Shown one piece after another: positions 1-13,100 of a stretch of 64,000 nucleotides of DNA. Position 1 is the first letter of the stretch. Each line of letters opens with the position of its first letter. Source of the DNA: Tubiluchus corallicola. Its lineage: Eukaryota > Priapulida > Priapulimorpha > Priapulimorphida > Tubiluchidae. The translations under genes were made by a program, and so were the position numbers. The stretch lies in NCBI GenBank assembly GCA_030141605.1, contig JAQGDQ010000215.1:164001-228000 (forward strand), given 5' to 3'. Under the pieces are notes generated by a model, which worked only from the letters and a program-made list of their open reading frames with translations, was not told where the DNA came from and did not search any database.

Positions 1-929
1 TATCATAATGAGCAGCTGCACATTTAGTATTAAAAAATGCCATCATTAATTCATTAATCTGTTTTGTGTGGAAGTAACGTAACAAAGGAGCCTGGGATTC
101 ATGGTTAGTGGTGTCCATGGTACCCAGTAACCTTGCCTGCAAAGTGGTATAGGTGTGCCAGCATAGTTTCTATTGATTACCTTATTGACTGTAAGCTTTT
201 AAATGCACCTATTTGCCTAATGGTGCAGAACATTGATTATTACTTGCAGTTTCTATTAAGAGTCGGTTGCTTTTTTGTGGTTTTTAGCAGCCATTTGGCA
301 GCACATACGTTTTAAGCAATCAGAATTCTTGTCACGGAAATACACATTTTAGTTTTTATTGCATAAAATTTACTTTTCTAATTATAGTTAAACACAAGTG
401 TTTACCCATCTTCATACAATTCTGTTTTAAAATTATACCTGCACCAAACAATCAATAGGTGTAAGAATGTGTTACTGTTTTCACTTCACTGCTCTTTTCA
501 ATTGGTAGAGGAGTGGGTGGTTAAATTGACAATCCAGATGTTATTAATGGTAGTACCTGCTGCTGCCTAATTGAACAGGAACACACATTAACAAATCAAT
601 CTTGGGTCACCTGGTTACTCATATTGGTGAGTCGTCACAACAAGTTTTATTGCTGATTGTGAATACAGTTACGCTGTTGTTATGTGCGCTCGTCTCGTGA
701 GTGTGCTGCAGTAATGACAACGCTTAATGTTTGTTGTAGAAAAAGAGTTAGCTTGTCATGAAAGTCACAGTACGTCACGAAATTGTCGCGATGTGATCGC
801 TGATTCTGTGATATTTTGATATTGTTTACTTTTGTTTTGCACTTAAGATGCCGCTTTTGAAAAAAAAAGACAAAGCAACATAAAAGTTGGCAGGTTTGTT
901 TTACTCTGACAAATTGATGGCACTTGGTC
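1..929 (+). other. Upstream flank and 5' UTR of the PKD1 gene
   Basis: No convincing exon is seen on either strand; the longest open frames are short and lack family features. The last few hundred bases before 930 must contain the 5' UTR and probably the promoter of the polycystin gene. No TATA box or initiator can be assigned with confidence. A CRE-like half site (tacgtcac) occurs near 771-778, but one such match in AT-rich DNA is weak evidence. Confidence 0.4.
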
Positions 930-982
930 ATGGAAAAACGCTCAGAATTATTGCTGTTCTTGTGTTGTCTTTGGTTTACTGA
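917..982 (+). other. Upstream ORF overlapping the PKD1 start codon
   Basis: An ATG at 917 opens a 21-codon frame that ends at TGA 980-982, overlapping the PKD1 start (930) in another frame. It has a weak context (T at -3), while the ATG at 930 has G at -3 and G at +4. If the transcript begins upstream of 917, the uORF could lower initiation at 930. Its peptide happens to be hydrophobic because it reads the signal-peptide region in another frame. Confidence 0.4.
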
Positions 983-1132
983 CAAAGTCATTGCTAACCA
1001 ATGTACACCTTGTCCCGTCGACTGCTCTTGCACCGGTGTAGAAGGTGGAACAGGATGCCGGGTCATTTGCGAAGGACTTGGCTTCAGTTCTTTGCCGAAC
1101 TTGGAAGAATTGCCGCTTAGAACAACATTTCT
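930..1132 (+). CDS. PKD1: PKD1 exon 1: signal peptide and LRR N-terminal cap
   Basis: Met at 930 is followed by a hydrophobic leader (LLLFLCCLWF) and then the LRRNT cysteine cluster C-T-P-C-P-V-D-C-S-C. The exon ends at a gtaagt donor inside a leucine codon (phase 2). Confidence 0.92.
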
Positions 1133-4100
1133 GTAAGTATTTCGAATAAAATCTAATTTTGGTCTTTATCATATTTTTTAAACAGGTCTTTGTACTATAT
1201 CAGGTATGTGTGTTGCCTGTAAAAAGAATTTTATTGGTCGTTAGGACAGGCATGTTAATGTAGTATGGTTTTGATATAGTCTAGCCTGGAGGCATGTTAA
1301 TGTAGTATGATTTTGATGTAGTCTAGCCTGAAGGCATGTTAATGTAGCATGATTTTGATGTAGTCTAGCCTGAATGCATGTTAATGTAGTATGATTTTGA
1401 TGTAGTCTACTCTGAAGGCATGTTAATGTAGTATGATTTTGATGTAGTCTAGCCTGAAGGCATGTTAATGTAAAATGACTTTGATATAGTCTAGCTTGAA
1501 GGCATGTTAATGTAGTATGATTTTGATGTAGTCTAGCCCGAAGGCATGTGAATGTAGCATGATTTTGATGTAGTCTAGCCTGAAGGCATGTTAAGGTAGT
1601 ATGATTTTGATGTAGTCTACTCTGAAGGCATGTTAATGTAGTATGATTTTGATGTAGTCTAGCCTGAAGGCATGTTAAGGTAGCATGATTTTGATGTAGT
1701 CTAGCCTGAATGCATGTTAATATAGTATGATTTTGATGTAGTCTACTCTGAAGGCATGTTAATGTAGTATGATTTTGATGTAGTCTAGCCTGAAGGCATG
1801 TTAATGTAGTATGATTTTGATGTAGTCTAGCCTGAAGGCATGTTAAAGTAGCATGATTTTGATGTAGTCTACTCTGAAGGGATGTTAATGTAGTATGATT
1901 TTGATGTAGTCTAGCCTGAAGGCATGTTAATGTAGCATGATTTTGATGTAGTCTAGCCTGAAGGCATGTTAATGTAAAATGACTTTGATATAGTCTAGCT
2001 TGAAGGCATGTTAATGTAGCATGATTTTGATGTAGTCTAGCCTGAAGGCATGTTAATGTAGCATGATTTTGATGTAGTCTACTCTGAAGGCATGTTAATG
2101 TAGTATGATTTTGATGTAGTCTAGCCTGAAGGCATGTTAATGTAGTATGGTTTTGATGTAGTCTAGCCTGAAGGCATGTTAATGTAAAATAATTTTGATG
2201 TAGTCTAGCCTGAAGGCATGTTAATGTAGTATGATTTTGATGTAGTCTACTCTGAAGGCATGTTAATGTAGTGTGATTTTGATGTAGTCTAGCCTGAAGG
2301 CATGTTAATGTAGTATGATTTTGATGTAGTCTACTCTGAAGGCATGTTAATGTAGTATGATTTTGATGTAGCCTAGCCTGAAGGCATGTTAATGTAGTAT
2401 GATTTTGATGTAGTCTAGCCTGAAGGCATGTTAATGTAGTATGATTTTGATGTAGTCTACTCTGAAGGCATGTTAATGTAGTATGATTTTGATGTAGCCT
2501 AGCCTGAAGGCATGTTAATGTAAAATAATTTTGATGTAGTCTAGCCTGAAAGCATGTTAATGTAGTATGATTTTGATGTAGTCTACTCTGAAGGCATGTT
2601 AATGTAGTATGGTTTTGATGTAGTCTAGCCTGAAGGCATGTTAATGTAGTATGATTTTGATGTAGTCTAGCCTGAAGGCATGTTAATGTAGTATGATTTT
2701 GATGTAGTCTACTCTGAAGGCATGTTAATGTAGTATGATTTTGATGTAGCCTAGCCTGAAGGCATGTTAATGTAGTATGATTTTGATGTAGTCTAGCCTG
2801 AAGGCATGTTAATGTAGTATGATTTTGATGTAGTCTAGCTCTGAAGGCATGTTAATGTAGTATGATTTTGATGTAGCCTAGCTCTGAAGGCATGTTAATG
2901 TAGTATGATTTTGATGTAGTCTAGCCTGAAGGCATGTTAATGTAGTTTTTTGTGTGGGGTGTTGTGATGATTTTGATGTAGTCTAGCTCTGAAGGCATGT
3001 TAATGTAGTATGATTTTGATGTAGCCTAGCTCTGAAGGCATGTTAATGTAAAATAATTTTGATGTAGTCTAGCTTGAAAGCATGTTAATGTAGTATGATT
3101 TTGATGTAGTCTAGCTCTGAAGGCATGTTAATGTAGTATGGTTTTGATGTAGTCTAGCTCTGAAGGCATGTTAATGTAGTATGATTTTGATGTAGTCTAG
3201 CCTGAAGGCATGTTAATGTAGTATGATTTTGATGTAGTCTAGCTCTGAAGGCATGTTAATGTAGTATGATTTTGATGTAGCCTAGCTCTGAAGGCATGTT
3301 AGGGTAGTATGATTTTGATGTAGTCTAGCCTGAAGGCATGTTAATGTAGTATGATTTTGATGTAGTCTAGCTCTGAAGGCATGTTAATGTAGTATGATTT
3401 TGATGTAGCCTAGCTCTGAAGGCATGTTAGGGTAGTATGATTTTGATGTAGTCTAGCCTGAAGGCATGTTAGGGTAGTATGATTTTGATGTAGTCTAGCC
3501 TGAATGTTAAACATGTAAATCAGTGAACTGTTTTGGTTGATAAAGACCATTCACTTTATTTCTGTATTGCAGATCCTTAAAGAACAACAAGATTTCAACA
3601 ATTAACAAGGACTTCTTTCTGGGGTTGAGCAATCTTAAACAATTGTAAGAGAAGTGATATTTCACATTAATTAATTAGGGACATTTTCTATGACGAATCA
3701 CACATCCTAAATTTCTACTGAAGCTTTCTGTTTATAGCTTAATTATTAATTAGTGTATAGAGTAAAAGTGCTCAACATTCTTATGTTACTTCATTATTTA
3801 TTTATAGCAAAACTTGTTGTTTACAGTTTCTTTGAAGCTAATTGTGTCACTATATAATAAGTGACTCCAGTGTTGAATTTTCATTGTTCATAGTTTCTTT
3901 GAAGCTAATTGTGGCACAACTCTAATAAGTGACTCCAGTATTGAATTTCCATTGTTCACAGTTTCTTTCAAGCTAATTGTGGCACAACTCTAATAAGTGA
4001 CTCCAGTATTGAGTTTCCATTGTTCGCAGTTTCTTTCAAGCTAATTGTGGCACAACTCTAATAAGTGACTCCAGTGTTGAATTTTCATTGTTCGCAGTTT

Positions 4101-7100
4101 CTTTCAAGCTAATTGCGGCACAACTCTAATAAGTGACCCCAGTATTGAATTTTCAGACGTCTGCCAGATTTATTTTCGCTGCTATTTTTTGTTATTTATA
4201 ACTTATTTATTATATATATTTATTATTATTAATTTCAGGATAATAGACTCTGCAGTATATATAACAAGGATTGGTAGTGTACTGGAAACCTTACTGTTGT
4301 TATAAGTTTAAATGCAGTGTGCATTAAACAATGTCGAAAATGCTTAATTTTATTACGATGAATGGTGATTTTTATTCTTCGAAAGTACTTTATCTGATTT
4401 TAACGATTTAATTGAATGTTTTTAACTTTTTAGCTTTATGTAAAAAGTTTGAATTTTTGTAAAAATAGGCGGGAGAGCAAAACTTGGGCACCTGAATGTC
4501 CTGAATTTATTTACTTTTGCAATTTCGCTGCAAACAAATACTGAACTGAGTTTAATATGTAGCAATTTTCTAAGTGTATGTACTTTTAATTTTATATCGA
4601 AAACAAAAACAAGTAATTAAAATATTTGCATAATTATTGGTTGCTGCTTAAGACTGCTGTTACAACAATAGCAAAAATGTGCAAATGATGCAATAAGAGA
4701 TGTATAATCTAGGCCTAAATGCAACTGATATCGAGCATTTGATGTGGCCGCTGTTGGTTTATTTTTATTGCCATGCAGGTGATGGAGACCATGAAAATTA
4801 ATATTCATTAAGTCTCTTTACTTTCTATGATTACATGAACATTTTTAGTTAATGTTTTCATTTTACAGAAACCTTGCCAGTAATCCATGGGATTGTGTTT
4901 GTAAGTTGTCATTCTTGTCGTCCAAAGCTGATGTTCTTGTAGATGTGAGTAACACGGTGTGCGCAAAGCCAGCAGATGTTACTGGCAGGCAACTTCTTAG
5001 TTTATCCTTAGATGAGTTCTGTCCAAAAAAGATTGGTAATTTGTTTTTGATTCACGAATGAGTGCTTATATTGTGCTGGTGCAATGAAAATTGAGTTCAA
5101 ATTACTTATGTATGTGCTATATTATGTAATGCCATATTATATGCCGTATATGCTATATTATATATTATTATTGATCAGTGGCGGCTCATGGCTAAAATTA
5201 GTGGGGCTGCTGCCGCAGAAAATTTTTAGCCATTGTTTTAATACTGTGTAAAATTAAACAAACATATGTAATTTTAATGTTGTAATTTGTAATTTTAAAC
5301 AAACAAATATACGAAAGCTTATACATAAACTTGATAAAATTCTAAACAAAATAAGTAGTTTTTGTTTACTAATAGCCTAAACTGTCATAGTTCAAGCTTG
5401 ATCCATTCAAGGTGAGCACGTGACAACTGACAACAAACTGTGTGAGTGACAGTACTTTCTCTACCTGGGCTCAGACATGACATGTGCACAACAGCCAAAC
5501 ACCACATTACTGGAGTGCACTGTGCTGGGCTGTGAAGCAAACAGTACTACCCTCGAGTTCCCTGGTTCCATACAAGTATATAGAAAGAACTAAAGGACAA
5601 AGACTTATTATATTGAATATTATCGATAATATCGAGTGAAAACAGGGGGTGCTGCAGTTCCACAGTGATGATGTGCGTCCTTCGAATCGAAGGTGACCAT
5701 AGTGACAGGGATAAAGGGTCAGCTTGGGGGGTTGTCATTCCTTTGATGAGCTCGAAGGTAACTGATTAGGCAAATTCTGGCCTGGAAACTTCTTTGGCAT
5801 TTGGCACAGGTGATGCTGGATGTTTTGACCTGTTGTTGGGCAGTGTCACATGCCTTGCGTCTCCTGCACTTCTCCTCTGCCTCTTCAATTCTTTTCGCCG
5901 CCCCGAGTTGATGGCACTCCGCCATGCTGAGCGATCTTGTGCAAGGGTTTCCATTGAGCGGATATCCATGCTGAGCTCCTTGAGTGAGGCATTCAGGCTG
6001 TCTTTGTAGCATTTCTTTGGTCGTCCAACCTTTCTCTTTCCAGACACAAGTTCTCCATAAAACAGCTTCTTTGGTATGTGGTTGTCTGGCATGCGAATCA
6101 CATGTCCTGTCCACCGAACTTGTGTTGTGAGGAGGAGTGTATGGATGTATGGTTCCACAGTACCTATACACGAACCACCACTGGTAATACCTACCTTTTT
6201 CTTATATTTTGTGAGACCATTCTGATTTTATTGTTTAGATTCTGGTTTGATTGGAAAGGACACAAGCAGTGTAATTTCTCAAATTCAGAATGGAAATGAT
6301 AACAATGGAAAGAATCATCCTAGTTTGAAGGAATTGTGCAATGGAAATAAGAAAGATTGTGGTGAGTTTTCACAAATAAATGTATCATTTCATATCAGCT
6401 ATACATGCTGTCACGCATACAAGCTTCTGTGGCATGCCAGTAGGATGTTTTTAATTGTACAGCTTGATACATTACATGTTACAATAGGACATCATCATAT
6501 ATCTTTTCACCAATTCTGTAGAAATTTACATCCTTTAACATTGCTGTCTCTAGATCAACTGAAACTTGCATGCCTGAGAGAATTGAGCTGTAATCACATG
6601 ACCAGAGATTCAAGTTCCTGTTGGAAAGTACATCACATTCATGCATACAGACCATAAATGGAAAGGTCACCTATACTCTACAGACTACTAGTTAAATGAA
6701 AATCAAAGTCTACTTGGCTTCTTTGATAGCAGAATAAAGATTATTTGTTTACAGAAAGCTGTGTTATAATTTTTCTCTATTAAACTTGAATAAGAGAGTT
6801 AGAACCAGAACTAAAGCATGAAATTATCAATCTAATTACTCTGATTAATGAATATCTATCAAAGCAAAAGGAAATAATATTTAGAAACAAAAATCAATCT
6901 CTGACAAACTTTGTACAATTACAGTAAAACAACTACTGTAGATGGCAGCATAGACTAATTCAGTACTTTAGTGTAGTAGACTGACAATTAAATGGGTCAC
7001 ATAATACTACAATCGCGTACTCTAAGCGACAAATTCCATATATGTCACGTGATCCTGTTTTCACTTGTTAAAAACTTCTGCAGTTGTTTAATTGCATGTT

Positions 7101-10100
7101 GTTGGTATAAGTAACAAATTTTCAAATTAATTAAAGTAGGGTTTTGTAATTGTAAGAATTTCTTTTCTGTTTAATACCATGCTGTATGATAACTAGCTTT
7201 CTTGTTTTCTTTTTGTAGATCCCTCACTCTTTGTGTCGTGCGTCTCAGTTGATTCCGATGATTCATATGTTATTATAGAATTTGTCACCAAAATCAAGAC
7301 ACAAACTTCTGGTTCTGTTACTGAAGATGCGTGTAGTGAGTATTGTGATACTCAGCTGGCAGCATATTACGTGCTTATGCAGTCACCTGTTCATTGTCTC
7401 TGCGGTGTGGTATCTAACAAGCTTAGTCAGTCTTGCGGCTGTGATGCTGTCAGTGTAAACCTACAACTTGGAAGCAAGTACTGCGGGAAAAAATTTTTAC
7501 CAGGTGCTCAACGAGTGTCGAGAAACGTTAGTGTTAGCAGTGCTAGGTTTTTGGATCCTCCAGAATATGGTGTGGTTGGGGAAGAAGTAGAAATTTCTGC
7601 ACTGGCTTCAGTTAACCAGCAAGAGCATGTTGATTTTCAGTGGGGGTGGGGTGATAATGGGAGAACTGAAACAGACCGTGTCACCGTAGATGCACAATCT
7701 GTATCATCTATACGCACGCACGTGTACCTATTTGAGGCTAAATTCACCATCACAGTAACTATTGGCGTGGCAGCAGAAAGCGTCACATTAAAGCATGAAA
7801 TAACAGTACAAAAGAGAATAAGTCAAGTCAGCATTCAGGTTGATAAATTATACTATGCAATTAACGAACTTGTAACATTTACCATACCTGAATTTACGGG
7901 CAAGCTGGAATGTACCTGGAATTTTGGCGACAAGTCTAATCCAGTAGTAGCCACTTCAGATTCTGTTTCCCATAGATACACATCAGATGGTGACTACATT
8001 GCCTCAGTGTTGGTTTCAAATTTGGTCAGCAACAGTTCTTCCAGTGTGACTGTTACAGTTGAAGAAACTATCAGAGGATTAAAAGTTGAGTATAAGAAGC
8101 CATTGTACAAAGGTAGTTCTTCAACATTTACTGTTTCTTTTGCTAGTGGTTCTCATGTAAATTTAGAATACGCAGTAGATGGTCATATTGTTAATGACAT
8201 TAACACATTTGTTTTTGATACCGTAAAGGATTACAACATTTCTGTTGTTGCTACTAATCGTGTAAGCAAGGCGGAAACTTCACTTGTTCTAACTGTTCAT
8301 GAGTTTGTGCAATTTGAGCTGCAAGAGATTGAAGAAGTTGAGTGTATTCCTGTTGGCACTGAAACTGAGCTCACTGCTGTAGTTGTTGGTAAAGGTCTTG
8401 ATCATCTTGTATTTAAATGGACAGTTGAAGAACAGATTTTCACTGCTTCAGAGATTTTAGGATACACATTCAATGTACCTGGTGAATTTCCCGTATCTGT
8501 ACAAGTGACAAGTGATTTGGAGTCTTCCACTGCATTTACTACTGTGTGTGTACAGCAACCTGTACAAGGTGTTAAACTGTCTAGCAACAGTCCAGTGGGC
8601 ATATTACCACCTGATAAAGGCAGCGTGTCTTTTACTGTTATGGTTTCAAAAGGTACCGATTACCTATATTTGTGGACCTACAATGGCAACAGTATTATAA
8701 AAAAGCCTGAAACCTTTGCTATTGATTTAGGTGTGGGTGTATATGACATTAAACTGAAGGTGTTTAATAATATTTCAGAAACGACTGCAACCACTACAGT
8801 GATAGTACAAGAAAATATTACTGACTTAGTAATTAGTTCTAATGCATCAGACAGCCATGCTTTTGCATTGAATTCGCCATACACTTTCACAGCTTCTGTA
8901 TTAAGTGGAACAAATGTAACCTTTGACTGGTCATTTTCACGATTAAAACAGTCTTGGAATGCTTTAGAAAAAGTCGTTTCTCACACGTTTACTAAAAGAG
9001 GCAAACACTTAATAAAAGTAACAGCTTCAAATTTTGTAGATTTCAAAACTACAAGCTTAAACGTCTATGTTTATGATCCCGTACATGGGCTGCAGTTGAC
9101 AGTGGACAAACGTTTTGGAGATGTTGGTGAGAATATTACATTTTCGGCATCAGTAGAGAGCGGTGTAGATGTTCAGTATGCTTGGGTTTGGTGTGATTCC
9201 TGTGCCCTTATTACTGGTGCTCCAAAAGTTATTCACACTTTTGATCCTGGTGGTCAGTACACAGTCACTGTTATAGCAAGTAACCCAGTTAGTTCATTAA
9301 ATGCTACAATAAGTGTCACTATTGAAGACAAAATAGACGGGTTAGAGATTATATGTGCACAAGCTATCAATGGAAAATATGTTCCAAGTAACGAAGAAAT
9401 TGTATTCAGTGTGAAAACATTGAACGGTGCAGCGAGGAGTTATGACTGGAGCTTGCGAAGGCGGACATCTTCTACTGCAGAATCTTCAGGTGTGCGAAAA
9501 AAGCGCGCATTTAATTCTCTAATTTCACGCGAGCTTTCAAGTTTACGTGGAATTTTTGATGGAACTGTTTATACTATTGAAAGGCAAGATCTAAGAGAAA
9601 AGAGAAGCAGTGCAATTAACAAAGATCCACCTTCATTGGCGCTTACAACTAATGACTCCTCATTCACATATACTTTCACTGAAATAGGAGAATATGTTTT
9701 AGAAGTTGTTGCCAAAAACACGCGAGGAGCAGCTGATGCCAGTATTGTGTTCAGTGTTGAAGAGAGGCCTTCTGAAATCTCATTAGAAAGTGAAAAGCTC
9801 ACATATACGTTATCAGAGATTGCTGTGCTGACTGTTGTTTATAAGAAGGGAAGTCATCTTACATTTACCTGGAAAATTAGTTCTGATACAGGAGAAACTG
9901 ATTCTGTAGAAACAGTGCTTCCTGTATTTGAGTATGTGTTTGACTCTCCTGGTTCGTACATTATTACTGTCGTCATGTCTAATCAGCTTGCCAAGGAAAG
10001 TGCATTTCTAACCTTAAACATAGTTGAGAATACCACACGCAGTTTAGGCATTTCTGTCAGAAGTAAGTGTGGGGACATTTTTATTGTTCCAATAAAGGAA

Positions 10101-13100
10101 GAAGTCAGTATAAGTATCGTAAACTCTCCTAGCATTGTTACTGATTATACATGGGAAATATTAGAAGCTGATAACCATTTAATCAGTCTGGCTGGAGAGT
10201 CGGTGTCACATATTTTCTCTGCTGCCGGAAGCTGTATTGTGGCACTAACTGCAAAAAATCATTTGGGGACCACCAAGGCAGAGGTAAAAGTAAATGTGAC
10301 AGATGTATTGTTATATGGCTTTACTGTACTAGCTGATCCTGATTCTTCTGAAGTTGAGGAGACGGTGGTATTTGATACAGGAGTGATTATTCCTGGCCTA
10401 ATGTTTGAATGGAAGTTTGGAGACAATTCACTTTCAACAGTGGCTCCAGGTAAGACAACTCACGTGTTTCAATCATCAGGTGAATTTGCAGTGGAAGCTA
10501 ACTTGCTGTTCGGCAAGTGTCTCTCTTCCGCCTCAAAGCTCTACAAAGTTCGCGAGAAAAGTGCCGATATCCAAGCAATTTCAAATGCAGCTATAATCGT
10601 TCAACCTACCAATGTTTTTATTAATGACACGGTAACGTTATCTGTTTCCATGACAACGGGTAGTAGTGTTAATTACGAGTGGAAGATCGTGGCTGATGAT
10701 GGTACACTGGAAGTGCAGTCACGTTTACCTGTTGTTGTCACATCTTTCAAAACACCTGGAACTTACACTGTAGTGGTGAGATTGTCAAACAGAGTTAGTG
10801 AAGAAAACTTAAGTACGGTTCTTGTGATAAAGAAGCTGCTGTGCCAGAAAATTGTGTTACAGGGTAATAAAGTGCAACAGTCGTTTTTAAAATCCGAACC
10901 TGTTAAACTAGAGGTTAACGTGATCGCCAAGAGATGCGCTGACCATCATTTGCTGTACGATTGGGTAGTTACTCCTGATTCCTGTGCTGAGATTAATAAC
11001 CGTCTTCCACTAGCTCTGCCTCAGACAGTGAGAACAAATAGACCAAGGTTGATTATCCCTCCACGCTCACTAGAATTAGGGACTTACTGTGCTAAGTTTG
11101 TAGCAGTTTATGGAGATACGGAGGAGTCTGAGGAGTTCATGTATGTGGTCCACATTCTTACTTCACCTGTTGTGCCGATTATTGATGGCGGATCAAAGCG
11201 AACGGTGTCTGTCAGTGAAGACTTAGTTCTTGATGGTAGCAAATCATATGATCCTGATTTTGATGGACAGCTGGAAAATCTACAATTCAGCTGGAAATGT
11301 GAAGTTGAGAATGACTCAGTACAGTTGGTGAGTTATTCACTAATCTTATTCAATACCTTCAAGGCAAAGTTTACTATCCTGAGTACGCTCTTACAAAGCA
11401 CAACTCATAAAACCAGTAGATTTTGACTGCTGATTTGTACTGGAGAAAATAAATTGTTTGCAGCCATTTGATATGTATATCAGGTGGCGGAAAAGAATGC
11501 GCCAAAGTTTTGATCACGATATTAGAAGAAAAACGTAACAGAATGGCTTAAAAATTAGCTCACTGATGTTAAAGACATTTATGTATAAGCACCAAAAATT
11601 TCAGGTCATTTCCTTAAATTTTTTCAAAGATACAAAGTTTTAAATTAACAAGTCAAAAAATAAATTCCAGAAAAAAGTTTGTGTCACTGTTGTTAAAATA
11701 TACAGCAAGTGCTCCTTGTGTCCACCATTTTCAAAGCAAACTAGAAGAAGACGTTTCTTTCAAGAGCAGAACAAAGTTTCCCACTTCTTTATGGCATATC
11801 TGGTCCCTGTAGTCAATTTTTGCTTTTAGTTCCTTTACATCAAACGGTTCTCTGCAGCCGTCATACAGAATCTTTAAGAGAAACCTGGATACCGCAGTAC
11901 AGAAGATTAAGTCCCATTTTTTCTTGATAACAAATCTTTATTCGCACTTTATTTTCTCTGATGAAGACAATGATGTAAATTTGTTGATTTCTGTCATTGT
12001 TGTTTTGCTGCCATGTATTGAGTGATTGGCATAGCAATGTCTAGTTTTTTGCTGAATTAACTGCTGTGTTTATCTGTCTTGAGGGCACGTTTCTTCCATT
12101 TTAGAATTATGCCTGCCCAATGTCTACAATCCACGTAATGGGCATATGATGATAACGATGATGATGAACAATATATATGTCAGCTCAGCTGTTCTTAAGT
12201 TTTGATGATTAGCTGACGTTCTGGCATTTAAATTTTCAACTCTTAAAGTTTTTCGCCCATAACTCAAAAACTTCTGAACCTATAAGCTTGCGACCTTCGC
12301 AGCTAAAAGCCAGTATATTCTAATGTGATGCTATGAAATTTCAACTTTGTAGGACATTTGCTTCTAATATTATTACAGCCTAAACTTCGACACATTTGTT
12401 TCTGCACTACCTGATTTATTTATTGAGTTCAAATAAAATTATGATGACAGTCGTATTAAATTGTGACTGGACTTGTGAAATGCAACAAATACCATTTGGC
12501 TGTATTAATTATTGCTGACACGTAGACACAGTTTTCGCATAACCTAGAAACAAAAGGCCTACACACGTGCTTACCAGAACTTACCGTGTTTCATTACAGA
12601 TTTTTACATATGCAGTTTGTTAATGCTCTTAGCTGTATTTATAGGAACTCCAGGAAAGTTTATTTTGTATGAAAGATGAGCTGCTATCCAGTGAAAGTAT
12701 TTTGACAATTCCCTCCTCGAGTCTTGTAAATGACGCTACCTATAATTTCACATTGACAGTCACTAAATTGGGATATTCTTCTTTATCTACTTCACAACAG
12801 GTAATTGAGCTGATTTCACTTGTTGACTATCACATTATGACATGTATTCAGGAAGCCTTTGCAAGCTTTGTGATATTATCCAATTTTCATTCTGAGCTTG
12901 TTGGGTTTTTGCAACAGGTTTTAGATTTGCAGAAATTTCTTGTTTTATCAAAAATCTTTGCTGTTGAGTGAAATATTTTTTATTTGTCTTCATGAAATAA
13001 TGACACAGCGTCACTGCCCGAATTAATGTTTCACAGTAAATAGTTACCCGCTGTAATTGATATCATACTAGTAACATTTGCCACTGGTGATTATAATTTT

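Noticed and set aside
1233-3508. CRISPR-like array
   Set aside because: Units are contiguous with no unique spacers, in a eukaryotic intron; it is a minisatellite. The same applies to 26735-27350 and 45345-47592.
3825-4160. Tandemly duplicated LRR exons in PKD1 intron 2
   Set aside because: Acceptor-like words precede each unit, but translations have no LxxLxLxxN pattern and exons 2 and 3 already join perfectly in phase.
5719-6171. A host C2H2 zinc-finger gene on the minus strand
   Set aside because: The sequence is the well-known C-terminal tail of LINE polyproteins, frameshifted, without start or splice sites.
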